A stretch of 5,766 nucleotides of DNA from Desulfobacterales bacterium (GTDB taxonomy: Bacteria > Desulfobacterota > Desulfobacteria > Desulfobacterales > RPRI01): contig JAUYEO010000015.1 of assembly GCA_030689795.1 (NCBI GenBank), positions 1-5,766 of the forward strand, written 5' to 3'. The position numbers and the translations under genes are program-made. Below are positions 1 through 5,766 of this stretch, piece by piece. The notes beneath the pieces were generated by a model. That model did not search any database, had not been told where the DNA came from, and saw nothing but the letters and a program-made list of their open reading frames with translations. The first letter of the stretch is position 1, and every line of letters begins with the position of its first letter.

Positions 1-1472
1 TGGAAGCAATGGGGCGAGGAGGTCACCATTTCCTCTATCCCCATCCGGTCAAAAAGTTCCAGGCCGTTTTCCATCTTTTCCTGAAACAGGCCGGATTCTC
101 CCACCACCCGTGCGATATCCCCGCAGCAGGGCTCCTTTTCACCCAGAATTCCAAAAGGCACGCCGGTCTTCCGCAGGATGCCCGTAAAGGCCCTGGCGAT
201 CCCCTGAGCCCGGGCATCGAAGGAGGTCGTGCAGCCGACAAAGTAGCAAAGCGGCGCCTCTTTCCCGCCCGGGGTCAGGACCGGGATTTCCAGGCCTTTG
301 GCCCAGGCAGCCCGTTCCCGTTTGGAGGCCACCCAGGGATTCTCATAATTATAGAGCCTTTCCAGGGTCTGGTTCATCAGATCAGGCACGTCTTTCCCCT
401 CTTCGACCAGAACGACCCGTTTTTTCGCCACAGCCTCGAAGGGGGCGCCATATACCGGGCAGACTTCCAGACAGGCGGCGCAGGTCGTGCAGTACCAGGC
501 TGTTTTACTGTCGAGCGATTGCTTTGGGTTTAGAAATCGGATATCGCCGACCGGGGAATGTTCCCCCCACAGGATCTGCCGTGTAGCCTGGATAAAATCG
601 CGGGGTGCAAAAGGCTCCCCCGCACCGGTCGAAGGGCAGGCCTGAGCACAACGTCCGCAGCGCATACAGGCATCGTAGAACACGACTTCTTCCAATTTTA
701 AGGCTTCCCCTTCTTCCGGGGAAGAAGATGCTGTCCCAACAGTATCTTTGGCTGCCCGATGAAGGTAAAAAGCCGCCGGTCCTCCTACCATATGAAAGAG
801 TTTGGTGAAAGGGATCAGGGCGATGAAACCCAGACTCACCAGGGCGTGACCCCACCAGAGATAAGGGTAGGCCGAGACCGCCGCCCCATCCGGGACAAAC
901 CCGGCGATCCAGGACCCGACAAAGGACCAATGCGCCCAGGGCGGCTTTTGAACGGCCAGACGTATCCCTTCCAGCAGGAATCCCGAAAAGGCCACTATCA
1001 GCAACCCGACGGGCACCACCGCATCTTCCAACTGGCGCTCCAGCCGCGGGACCCGTTGAATATACCGTCGGACCAGGGCCCAGATAATCCCTGCCACCAG
1101 GAGGAGCCCCCCGACTTCCATGGAGAACTCAAAAAGAAGATGGCCCTTACCCACCAGAAAGGAAGACCAATACTCGTGTACGGCCAGCAACGAGGTGCCG
1201 ATAAACAGAATGACAAATCCCCAGAATATCAATAAATGCATAAGGCCGGCCGGGCGGTCCCCCTTTAATACGGTCCGGCCCATGAAGGTATCCAAAAGGG
1301 CTTGTTGCAGAGCCTGTCTCGAAAAAACCATCCGGCTCCCGGGGGCGCTTTTCGACCACACCCGGAGGTGAGCGGCCACTCCGATCAAAAGCAGGCCGGC
1401 AGCCAGGGCCGCCAGGACATAAAAGACCCAGACCTCCCCGATTTTCCAATAGATCGGCCTCTCCGGCATCAT
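1..1472 (-). CDS. Membrane-bound NarI/HdrD-type Fe-S oxidoreductase, partial (C-terminus outside window)
   Basis: This gene encodes a likely inner-membrane electron-transfer protein passing electrons between a soluble donor and the quinone pool. At least 490 residues are visible and the frame runs off the left edge. Residues 1-240 resemble nitrate reductase gamma (NarI), with about five hydrophobic segments (roughly 13-33, 77-98, 112-132, 151-170, 205-226). Candidate b-haem ligands are H79, H99, H209 and H227; H209 and H227 are 18 apart, the spacing of the NarI pair in its last helix. Two [4Fe-4S] motifs follow: C269-C272-C275-C279-P and C328-C331-C334-C338-P. A CCG module starts at C414, continues at C449-C450-G and reaches C489 in SSPHCF at the edge. 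Characterised proteins of this architecture act as ETF:(methyl)menaquinone oxidoreductases in beta-oxidation; an HdrDE-like role with another donor is possible. ATG 1472 is preferred because AAAAGG (1484-1479) lies 6 nt upstream; ATG 1469 is adjacent, and in-frame ATG 1520 has poorer ribosome-site spacing. It is divergent from the LysR gene. Confidence 0.9.
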   Translation of the reverse strand, partial: MMPERPIYWKIGEVWVFYVLAALAAGLLLIGVAAHLRVWSKSAPGSRMVFSRQALQQALLDTFMGRTVLKGDRPAGLMHLLIFWGFVILFIGTSLLAVHEYWSSFLVGKGHLLFEFSMEVGGLLLVAGIIWALVRRYIQRVPRLERQLEDAVVPVGLLIVAFSGFLLEGIRLAVQKPPWAHWSFVGSWIAGFVPDGAAVSAYPYLWWGHALVSLGFIALIPFTKLFHMVGGPAAFYLHRAAKDTVGTASSSPEEGEALKLEEVVFYDACMRCGRCAQACPSTGAGEPFAPRDFIQATRQILWGEHSPVGDIRFLNPKQSLDSKTAWYCTTCAACLEVCPVYGAPFEAVAKKRVVLVEEGKDVPDLMNQTLERLYNYENPWVASKRERAAWAKGLEIPVLTPGGKEAPLCYFVGCTTSFDARAQGIARAFTGILRKTGVPFGILGEKEPCCGDIARVVGESGLFQEKMENGLELFDRMGIEEMVTSSPHCF

Positions 1473-1478
1473 GAAAAT

Positions 1479-1484
1479 CCTTTT
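1479..1484 (-). promoter_or_regulatory. Ribosome binding site of the Fe-S oxidoreductase
   Basis: Read on the minus strand, AAAAGG precedes the ATG at 1472 with a 6-nt spacer (ATTTTC), a good Shine-Dalgarno arrangement. It supports the 1472 start over the in-frame ATG at 1520. That upstream ATG is preceded by AGGGG only 2 nt away, which is too close. Using 1520 would add 16 mostly polar residues (MQRYSFDEQSKAKRIF) before the first membrane segment. Confidence 0.6.
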
Positions 1485-1536
1485 GGCCTTACTTTGCTCA
1501 TCAAAAGAATACCTTTGCATAACCCCTGATTAAATG

Positions 1537-1774
1537 GTCTGGCATGGGTAATGGGCTTTGGCATTCCGCAAGAATACGACTCAGACTCCGCCAACGGCAG
1601 TCCGCCAGAGACCTTTGGCGGACTCCCATTAAATCTGGGCAGCCCCAGTGGATATCCGCCCACGAAGCCGTGATTGCGTCTCTGCCTGTGTCTCTTTGTT
1701 GACAATCAGGGGGCGTTGATATGTTGCCTTAAAAATTTCTTGCGAAAGGCCAAAGCCCATTACCCATGCCAGAC
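1537..1774. repeat. MITE-like element bounded by 38-nt inverted repeats
   Basis: The left arm (1537-1574) and right arm (1774-1737) are inverted copies. The outer 26 nt (1537-1562 against 1774-1749, beginning GTCTGGCATGGG and ending GGGCTTTGGC) match perfectly. The next 12 nt match with two mismatches and end in CGCAAGAA. The arms enclose about 160 nt with a further hairpin at 1599-1624. No transposase is encoded, and no clear target-site duplication is visible: the flanks read TAAATG on the left and ACGAAT on the right. The size, long terminal inverted repeats and lack of coding capacity fit a non-autonomous miniature element, or two inverted copies of a dispersed intergenic repeat. It lies in the divergent control region between the oxidoreductase and LysR genes, so it could carry or disrupt their promoters. 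The inverted repeat is seen directly; mobility is inferred. Confidence 0.6.
1599..1624. repeat. Internal 9-bp hairpin within the inverted-repeat element
   Basis: AGTCCGCCA (1599-1607) and TGGCGGACT (1616-1624) are perfect complements separated by 8 nt. A third copy of the core TCCGCCA sits just upstream at 1587-1593. No T-run follows on the plus strand, so an intrinsic terminator is unlikely. It is probably part of the secondary structure of the surrounding element. Confidence 0.5.
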
Positions 1775-1900
1775 ACGAATGGGAGATATTCAAAGTTCTC
1801 CAAAAGATGTTGCAGTTGTGCAAGAATTCTGTCTTATATGATTTCAAATTCCGCCCAAGTGTCTGGTTTTTTCGTGGGCGTGTCAAGGCAATTGATTTTA

Positions 1901-1929
1901 TATACATATAAGCCTTGCTTATGTGTACA
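1901..1929. promoter_or_regulatory. Candidate LysR-type operator (T-N11-A dyad)
   Basis: The stretch forms an imperfect dyad of two 12-nt arms (1901-1912 and 1918-1929) around CCTTG. The core ATAAG-N5-CTTAT contains T1909-N11-A1921, the T-N11-A pattern inside interrupted dyad symmetry that is typical of LysR-type regulator sites. It lies about 135-160 nt upstream of the LysR start, in the space shared with the divergent oxidoreductase gene. The pattern is short and the region AT-rich, so chance occurrence is possible. Confidence 0.35.
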
Positions 1930-2063
1930 TACGCAAATCAACCTAAACCTGATAGGATTTAAGAATTTAAGACAGGATTAACCAGATAACAACCTTGAAT
2001 TATCATTCTTCTTAGATTAGGCTGTTTATTGTTAATAAGTAATTTTTTTATGCGTCCGACTCC

Positions 2064-2951
2064 ATGCAAATAAACCTCCATCAACTCAGGACCTTCTTTC
2101 TGGTCGCCCGGGAAAAAAGCTTCACCAAAGTTGCGGAATTATCCTTCATTACGCAGCCGGCTGTGACCATGCAGATCAAGACTCTGGAGCATTCCTTGGG
2201 CGTTACCCTTTTCAGGAAAGGCGGCAAAACACTCGAGTTGACCGACGCCGGTGAAGTGCTTTTGAATTACGCCGCCCGGATATTCCCCGTGGTGGAAGAA
2301 ATGGAATATGTGCTTGAAGGCTATGCAGACCTGAGTCGGGGGTCCCTGACCATTGGCACAACGCGCAGTTTTGCGCGCCACCTGATGCCCGGATTGCTGG
2401 CTCTTTTTCAAGAACGCTACCCAAAGGTGAAAGTGATTCTAAAAGAAGGCAGTTCGCAGGAAATAGCCGAAGGCCTTGAAAAGTTCAAATACGACCTGGG
2501 AGTCATCGGCCGGATCCCGGAATGCAACCGGCTGAAAGTCATCCCTTACACCAAAGAAGAGTTTTGCCTGGTGCTTTCACCTGGCCATCGATTGGCCGGA
2601 CGCAAGCAGGTGTCGCTGCGGGAGTTGCAAACCGAACCGATCATTATCCGCGAGAGCGGCTCCGGGTCCAGGTATGCCGTGCTTTCCCTCCTGGAAGAAC
2701 ACAAGGTGAAACCTTCCGTTCTGATCGAGGCCGGAAGCGTCGAGTTTATCAAAGAGTACATTATCAAGCAAAAAGGGATCTCTTTTTTATATAAACCCGA
2801 AATCCAATTGGAAGCTAAAATGGGCCTTTTAAAATCCGTGGCGATTAAGGAAGGACCGATTTTCGTGCAGACCGACATCGTTTTTTCACGGGATATGGAC
2901 CCCTCCCCTACGGCCAAAGTCTTTCTGGACTTGGTCACAGCTAAGATCTAA
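2064..2951 (+). CDS. LysR-family transcriptional regulator
   Basis: This is a full-length 295-residue LysR-type DNA-binding regulator, the usual size for the family. Residues 1-60 form the winged helix-turn-helix: the MQINLHQLRTF opening, AELSFITQPAVTMQIKTLE for the recognition helices, then LGVTLFRKGGKTLELTDAG. Residues about 90-290 form the periplasmic-binding-protein-like effector domain, beginning near LTIGTTRSFARHLMP and including the typical LVLSPGHRLA turn at about 169-178. The effector is unknown; I see no residue pattern that identifies the ligand. ATG 2064 is the only ATG after an in-frame TAA at 2040-2042 and gives the expected N-terminus, although no good Shine-Dalgarno precedes it. 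The gene is divergent from the Fe-S oxidoreductase, the usual position of a LysR protein relative to its target, and is followed after 4 nt by an HD-domain gene. The family call is secure; the target is inferred. Confidence 0.93.
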   Translation: MQINLHQLRTFFLVAREKSFTKVAELSFITQPAVTMQIKTLEHSLGVTLFRKGGKTLELTDAGEVLLNYAARIFPVVEEMEYVLEGYADLSRGSLTIGTTRSFARHLMPGLLALFQERYPKVKVILKEGSSQEIAEGLEKFKYDLGVIGRIPECNRLKVIPYTKEEFCLVLSPGHRLAGRKQVSLRELQTEPIIIRESGSGSRYAVLSLLEEHKVKPSVLIEAGSVEFIKEYIIKQKGISFLYKPEIQLEAKMGLLKSVAIKEGPIFVQTDIVFSRDMDPSPTAKVFLDLVTAKI

Positions 2952-2955
2952 CAAC

Positions 2956-3576
2956 ATGTTATGGACCCGCCTCATCAGCCGCCTTTTTAAAGAAGCAAAG
3001 CCCTATCTGCAGGTGCGGGATGATTTTAAGCACGCCCGCATTTCCCACCAATACGCCCTGCTGCTCATGGGCCATGAACAGGGCGATAAGAAGATCGTCG
3101 AACCGGCGGTGATTCTGCATGATGTCGGCTGGTCCTGTTTGGATCTGCAGCAGATTGCCCAGGCCTACGGAGTAAGGGCCGGGGGCCTGGAGGCCATGGA
3201 GCTGAACCGCATCCATGAAGTCCAAGGCGCCTTGATCGCCCGCCGTATCTTGCAAGCGCTTGATTATGACGCGGTTTCGACGGACCAAATCACCCGGATT
3301 GTCGAGCGGCATGATTCCGGCACGGAAATCGCGACCGTGGAAGAAGGCCTGGTCAAGGATGCGGACAAGTTGTGGCGTTTTTCTCAAATCGGTTTTTGGA
3401 AAGAAGTGGAGCGACAGCAGGTGGGTGCGGAAGAACTATACCGGCATTTGGACAAGCATTTACGGACCTGGTTTTTTTCCTTGACGGCCCGGGAACTGGC
3501 CGAAAAGGAACTCCGCCGGCGCGCTCAGGAGATGCACCAGGTCCGTCTCGGTCCGGTCCGAGACCCCTGCTCATGA
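2956..3576 (+). CDS. HD-domain metal-dependent phosphohydrolase
   Basis: This gene encodes a 206-residue soluble protein of the HD superfamily, metal-dependent phosphohydrolases that act on nucleotides or other phosphate esters. The metal-binding set looks intact: H31, H55-D56 in ILHDVGW, H87 in IHEVQGA, H119 in VERHD, and D135/D137 in VKDADKLW. The arrangement resembles small stand-alone HD hydrolases of the YedJ/YpgQ kind. It lacks the HDxxED motif of (p)ppGpp hydrolases and carries no GGDEF or receiver partner. The C-terminal 40 residues are charged and probably helical (ELAEKELRRRAQEMHQ). The ATG lies 4 nt after the LysR stop with no clear ribosome site of its own, so translation may depend on ribosomes finishing the LysR frame. 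Substrate and pathway are unknown. The LysR-linked position suggests the two are co-expressed, though nothing in the sequence shows that they act together. Confidence 0.85.
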   Translation: MLWTRLISRLFKEAKPYLQVRDDFKHARISHQYALLLMGHEQGDKKIVEPAVILHDVGWSCLDLQQIAQAYGVRAGGLEAMELNRIHEVQGALIARRILQALDYDAVSTDQITRIVERHDSGTEIATVEEGLVKDADKLWRFSQIGFWKEVERQQVGAEELYRHLDKHLRTWFFSLTARELAEKELRRRAQEMHQVRLGPVRDPCS

Positions 3577-3608
3577 TATTGATCACACATATTCCGACTT
3601 ATATCATG
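3572..3608. repeat. 8-bp inverted repeat at the end of the HD gene
   Basis: CATGATAT (3572-3579) and ATATCATG (3601-3608) are exact inverted copies separated by 21 nt. The left arm includes the HD gene's stop codon. The stem is AT-rich with a long loop and has no following T-run, so it is not a standard intrinsic terminator. It could be a weak transcript-end structure or a chance palindrome in the 84-nt space between convergent genes. Confidence 0.3.
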
Positions 3609-3660
3609 CGCAACTGTTGTGGTTCAACCCGGGATTGGATTACAGGAAAGGCCTGCCTCT

Positions 3661-5130
3661 CTACTCGACCCAGTCGAAGGTACGTGTGACTGCTTTCTGC
3701 CATCCCCGGAACAGTGACTCGCGCCGGTTATCGTCCATTCGGGGTTGCCAGGTCTTGTCTGCGCTCCAGTTTTGGCGCAAACTTTCTATATCCGGCCAGT
3801 AACCGACTGCCAACCCTGCCGCATAAGCTGCGCCGAGCGAGGTTGTTTCAGGCACCTTCGGGCGGATGACCGGCACATTAAGAATGTCGGCCTGAAACTG
3901 CATGAATAATTCATTTCCCACCATACCGCCGTCTGCCTTCAATGAACTGAGCGTGACACCGCTGTCCTTGTTCATTGCATCAAGCACTTCACGTGTCTGA
4001 TATGCCGTGGCTTCAAGCGTGGCACGGGCAATATGTCCTTTATTCACGTAACGCGTCATGCCGACGATCGCGCCGCGGGCGCTGTCCTTCCAGTACGGAG
4101 CGTACAAACCGCTGAATGCCGGAACGAAGTAGATGCCGCCATTGTCGTCAACCGATTGCGCAAGAGCTTCAACATCAGAAGCCTTCTTGATCAAGCCGAG
4201 GTTGTCGCGCAGCCATTGCACCAGTGCACCGGTAATTGCAATCGAACCTTCAAGCGCGTACACCGGCTTCTGTCCGCCGATCTTATATCCCACCGTGGTA
4301 AGCAGGCCGTTTTTTGATTCCACCGGCATCCCGCCCGTGTTCATAAGCATGAAGCATCCGGTGCCGTAGGTGTTCTTCGCTTCACCCGGGGCAAAACAAG
4401 TCTGCCCGAAAAGCGCCGCCTGCTGATCCCCGAGGTCACCCGCAACAGGAATGCCTTCCCGTGTCACGCCATAGACCTCGCTCGAGGAGACAATCTTCGG
4501 CAGCATCCGGTGCGGAATACCCATATCCCGCAGGATACCTTCCTCCCAGTCAAGCGTGGCAAGGTTCATCAGCATCGTACGGCTCGCATTGGTAACATCG
4601 GTAACATGCGCTCCCGTCAGGTTCCAGATAAGCCAGGTGTCGATGTTGCCGAAGAGTAATTCGCCTTTCTCTGCTCGTTTTCGCGCGCCCGGCAGATTGT
4701 CGAGAAGCCACTTTATCTTCGGGCCGGAAAAATAGGTCGCAAGGGGCAAGCCTGTTCTTGCACGATACCGGTCCTGTCCGCCTTGTCCCGCAAGTTCGGC
4801 GCAGATTCCGGCAGTTCGTGTATCCTGCCAGACTATTGCGTTATGTATCGGCCTGCCGCTCTTCTTCTCCCAGATAACCGTCGTTTCACGCTGATTGGTA
4901 ATGCCTATGGCTGCTATGTTGCCCGGGTTGCATTTGGCAGAGGTCATCGCTTCCGCGACAACACCCTGGGTCCGGGCCCAGATTTCCATAGGATCATGTT
5001 CGACCCAGCCCGGCTGAGGATAAATCTGAGGGTGTTCTTTTTGCGCAATGGCGACCGGCAGTCCTGCCTGATCAAAAAGAATACAGCGCGTGCTGGTCGT
5101 TCCCTGGTCAATTGCCGCTATAAGTTTCAT
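3661..5130 (-). CDS. glpK: Glycerol kinase
   Basis: This gene encodes cytoplasmic glycerol kinase (ATP + glycerol to sn-glycerol 3-phosphate + ADP) of the FGGY sugar-kinase family. The 489 residues compare with 502 in E. coli. The N-terminal phosphate loop is D8-QGTTSTR. Glycerol-contacting residues are conserved: R81-E82 in NQRETT, W101 in VWQDTR, Y133, and D235 in GDQQAALFGQ. The first FGGY signature matches at 133-145 (YFSGPKIKWLLDN) and the second at about 353-373 (GAIVGMTRYVNKG onward). The adenine/phosphate region NTYGTGCF is at 253-260. The loop before D235 is short (EVYGVTREGIPVAG) and lacks the glycine-rich GGKGGTR stretch that binds fructose-1,6-bisphosphate in the E. coli enzyme. 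The histidine phosphorylated by HPr in Firmicutes enzymes is also absent, so those controls probably do not apply. The start overlaps the upstream RND gene's stop (ATGA), and AGGG lies a few nt before the ATG. No glpF or glpD is visible. Confidence 0.97.
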   Translation of the reverse strand: MKLIAAIDQGTTSTRCILFDQAGLPVAIAQKEHPQIYPQPGWVEHDPMEIWARTQGVVAEAMTSAKCNPGNIAAIGITNQRETTVIWEKKSGRPIHNAIVWQDTRTAGICAELAGQGGQDRYRARTGLPLATYFSGPKIKWLLDNLPGARKRAEKGELLFGNIDTWLIWNLTGAHVTDVTNASRTMLMNLATLDWEEGILRDMGIPHRMLPKIVSSSEVYGVTREGIPVAGDLGDQQAALFGQTCFAPGEAKNTYGTGCFMLMNTGGMPVESKNGLLTTVGYKIGGQKPVYALEGSIAITGALVQWLRDNLGLIKKASDVEALAQSVDDNGGIYFVPAFSGLYAPYWKDSARGAIVGMTRYVNKGHIARATLEATAYQTREVLDAMNKDSGVTLSSLKADGGMVGNELFMQFQADILNVPVIRPKVPETTSLGAAYAAGLAVGYWPDIESLRQNWSADKTWQPRMDDNRRESLFRGWQKAVTRTFDWVE

Positions 5131-5766
5131 GGCACCCTGTTTATTTTAGTTCCGGAAAAAAGATGTGAAATCTTTTTCTTTGCCGCATCAAGATAAACAT
5201 AATAAACCGGCGTAATATAGAGTGTAAGAAGCTGTGAAAAAATGAGGCCGCCAACAACGGCAAGACCCAGTGGCCGCCTTGCTTCGGCTCCTGCTCCAAA
5301 GCCTATTGCAATCGGAAGCGTTCCCATGATCGCGGCCATCGTCGTCATCATGATTGGCCTGAAGCGAACAAGGCATCCCTCAAAAATAGCATCCCTCGGG
5401 CTTTTATTGTTTTTCCTCTCGTCTTCAAGCGCAAAGTCTATCATCATGATGGCATTTTTCTTCACAATCCCTACAAGCATGATGATGCCGACAAAGGAGT
5501 ACAGGCTGAGATCGACTTTAAAGATGTATAATGTCAGAAGCGCTCCGAAGCCTGCTGAAGGGAGCCCCGACAGAATGGTAAGAGGATGAATAAAGCTTTC
5601 GTATAAAATTCCAAGTATTATATAGATCACCAGTATGGCCGTGATCAGAAGCCACACCATTCCCTTAAAAGAATCCTGAAAGGCCTGGGCTGTTCCCTGA
5701 AAGCTCCCGCTAATGGTCGGAGGTACAAGACCCTGCGTAATCTTCCCGACATCCGAGACGGCCTCG
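5127..5766 (-). CDS. RND efflux transporter inner-membrane subunit, MdtB/MdtC-like, partial (N-terminus outside window)
   Basis: These are the last 212 residues of a proton-driven RND (HAE1-type) drug efflux pump of the inner membrane, normally about 1,000-1,050 residues and working with a periplasmic adaptor and an outer-membrane channel. The frame is open to the right edge. The visible part covers transmembrane helices 8-12 of the family: about residues 38-56, 61-82, 87-108, 138-156 and 169-191. Signature stretches are GILYESFIHPLTILSGLPSAG, GIVKKNAIMMID (99-110), RFRPIMMTT (134-142) and GAGAEARRPLG (157-167). K103 and T141 match the AcrB proton-relay residues K940 and T978, so the pump looks functional. 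The wording YESFIHPLTILS and ACL/GCL-RFRPIMMTT is closer to MdtB/MdtC than to AcrB. The C-terminus is short and its TGA shares ATGA with the glpK start, giving a 4-nt overlap. Its adaptor gene would be expected upstream, beyond the right edge. Confidence 0.93.
   Translation of the reverse strand, partial: EAVSDVGKITQGLVPPTISGSFQGTAQAFQDSFKGMVWLLITAILVIYIILGILYESFIHPLTILSGLPSAGFGALLTLYIFKVDLSLYSFVGIIMLVGIVKKNAIMMIDFALEDERKNNKSPRDAIFEGCLVRFRPIMMTTMAAIMGTLPIAIGFGAGAEARRPLGLAVVGGLIFSQLLTLYITPVYYVYLDAAKKKISHLFSGTKINRVP
5131..5139 (-). promoter_or_regulatory. glpK ribosome binding site inside the RND coding end
   Basis: On the minus strand CAGGGTGCC immediately precedes the glpK ATG. AGGG is a Shine-Dalgarno-like core 4 nt from the start, and it lies within the final codons of the RND gene (AGG GTG CCA TGA). 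Together with the ATGA overlap this points to glpK translation being coupled to that of the RND gene. Confidence 0.5.

Larger units (their letters stand above)
1473..2063. other. Divergent intergenic region, about 590 nt, no convincing gene
   Basis: This gap separates the leftward oxidoreductase from the rightward LysR gene. Its left part is occupied by the inverted-repeat element (1537-1774). The right part, about 1775-2063, is clearly AT-richer than the flanking genes and contains a dyad at 1901-1929. Short open frames exist on both strands (for example 1629-1907 and 1469-1705 minus, 1766-1981 plus). Their translations are low in recognisable structure, and they run through the inverted-repeat arms, so I do not call them genes. 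I could not identify a promoter with good -35 and -10 boxes and 17-nt spacing for either neighbour. Confidence 0.7.

Noticed and set aside
9..1371. Several plus-strand open frames (9-533, 605-808, 759-1235, 1120-1371)
   Set aside because: They are antisense to the Fe-S oxidoreductase, which has clear cysteine motifs and membrane helices in its own frame. Their translations are rich in Pro, Arg and Gly with no recognisable domain, as expected for shadows in GC-rich DNA.
1551..1673. 40-residue plus-strand frame within the inverted-repeat element
   Set aside because: It starts inside the left repeat arm, has no convincing ribosome site and is low in complexity (Gly, Ser, Pro). A chance frame is more likely.
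1861..1884. Minus-strand TTGACA at 1879-1884 as the -35 box of an oxidoreductase promoter
   Set aside because: The hexamer 17 nt downstream is GACACT, not a -10 box, and the site lies about 390 nt from the gene start.
1469..1907. Two minus-strand frames (1469-1705, 1629-1907) as small genes or transposase remnants
   Set aside because: Both read through the inverted-repeat arms and hairpin, show no transposase motif or other recognisable fold, and lack a good ribosome site.
1766..1981. 71-residue plus-strand frame upstream of the LysR gene
   Set aside because: It starts in the right repeat arm, runs through the AT-rich leader and candidate operator, and has no recognisable feature.
1995..2023. 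Sigma-70 promoter starting at TTGAAT (1995-2000)
   Set aside because: No acceptable -10 box at 16-18 nt spacing; the TAGATT at 2013 is only 12 nt away.
4783..5196. Plus-strand frame of 137 residues antisense to glpK and the RND end
   Set aside because: glpK is unambiguous in the opposite frame with full catalytic motifs, and this translation has no family resemblance.

Overview
The window reads as a piece of a Gram-negative, probably anaerobic bacterial chromosome. I would guess a deltaproteobacterium (Desulfobacterota, sulfate-reducing or syntrophic). The guess rests on a NarI/HdrD-type membrane Fe-S oxidoreductase, a family common in such organisms, plus an RND efflux pump, which implies an outer membrane. 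No marker gene is present, so the placement is an inference.

Layout. (1) From 1472 leftward to the window edge on the minus strand lies an incomplete gene for a membrane-anchored electron-transfer protein. It has a NarI-like b-haem membrane part, two [4Fe-4S] ferredoxin motifs and a CCG (HdrD-type) module. Its closest functional model is the ETF:menaquinone oxidoreductase used in fatty-acid beta-oxidation. (2) Positions 1473-2063 form a non-coding gap of about 590 nt. It holds a 238-nt stretch bounded by inverted repeats of 38 nt (26 nt perfect), an internal hairpin, an AT-rich leader and a candidate LysR-type operator. (3) Positions 2064-3576 on the plus strand are a two-gene unit, a LysR-family regulator followed after 4 nt by an HD-domain phosphohydrolase. 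It is divergent from the oxidoreductase. (4) An 84-nt convergent junction follows. (5) From 5766 down to 3661 on the minus strand is the C-terminal end of an MdtB/MdtC-like RND efflux transporter, whose stop codon overlaps the start of a complete glycerol kinase gene (ATGA).

The LysR regulator sits where a divergently acting activator or repressor of the oxidoreductase would sit, but the inverted-repeat element now lies between the two. The HD protein probably shares the LysR transcript. The efflux pump and glycerol kinase look translationally coupled although their functions are not obviously linked. I see no tRNA, rRNA, CRISPR array, transposase gene or convincing rho-independent terminator. 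The strongest leads are the inverted-repeat element in the divergent control region and the unusual RND-glpK coupling. I did not find a clearly new multi-gene system.
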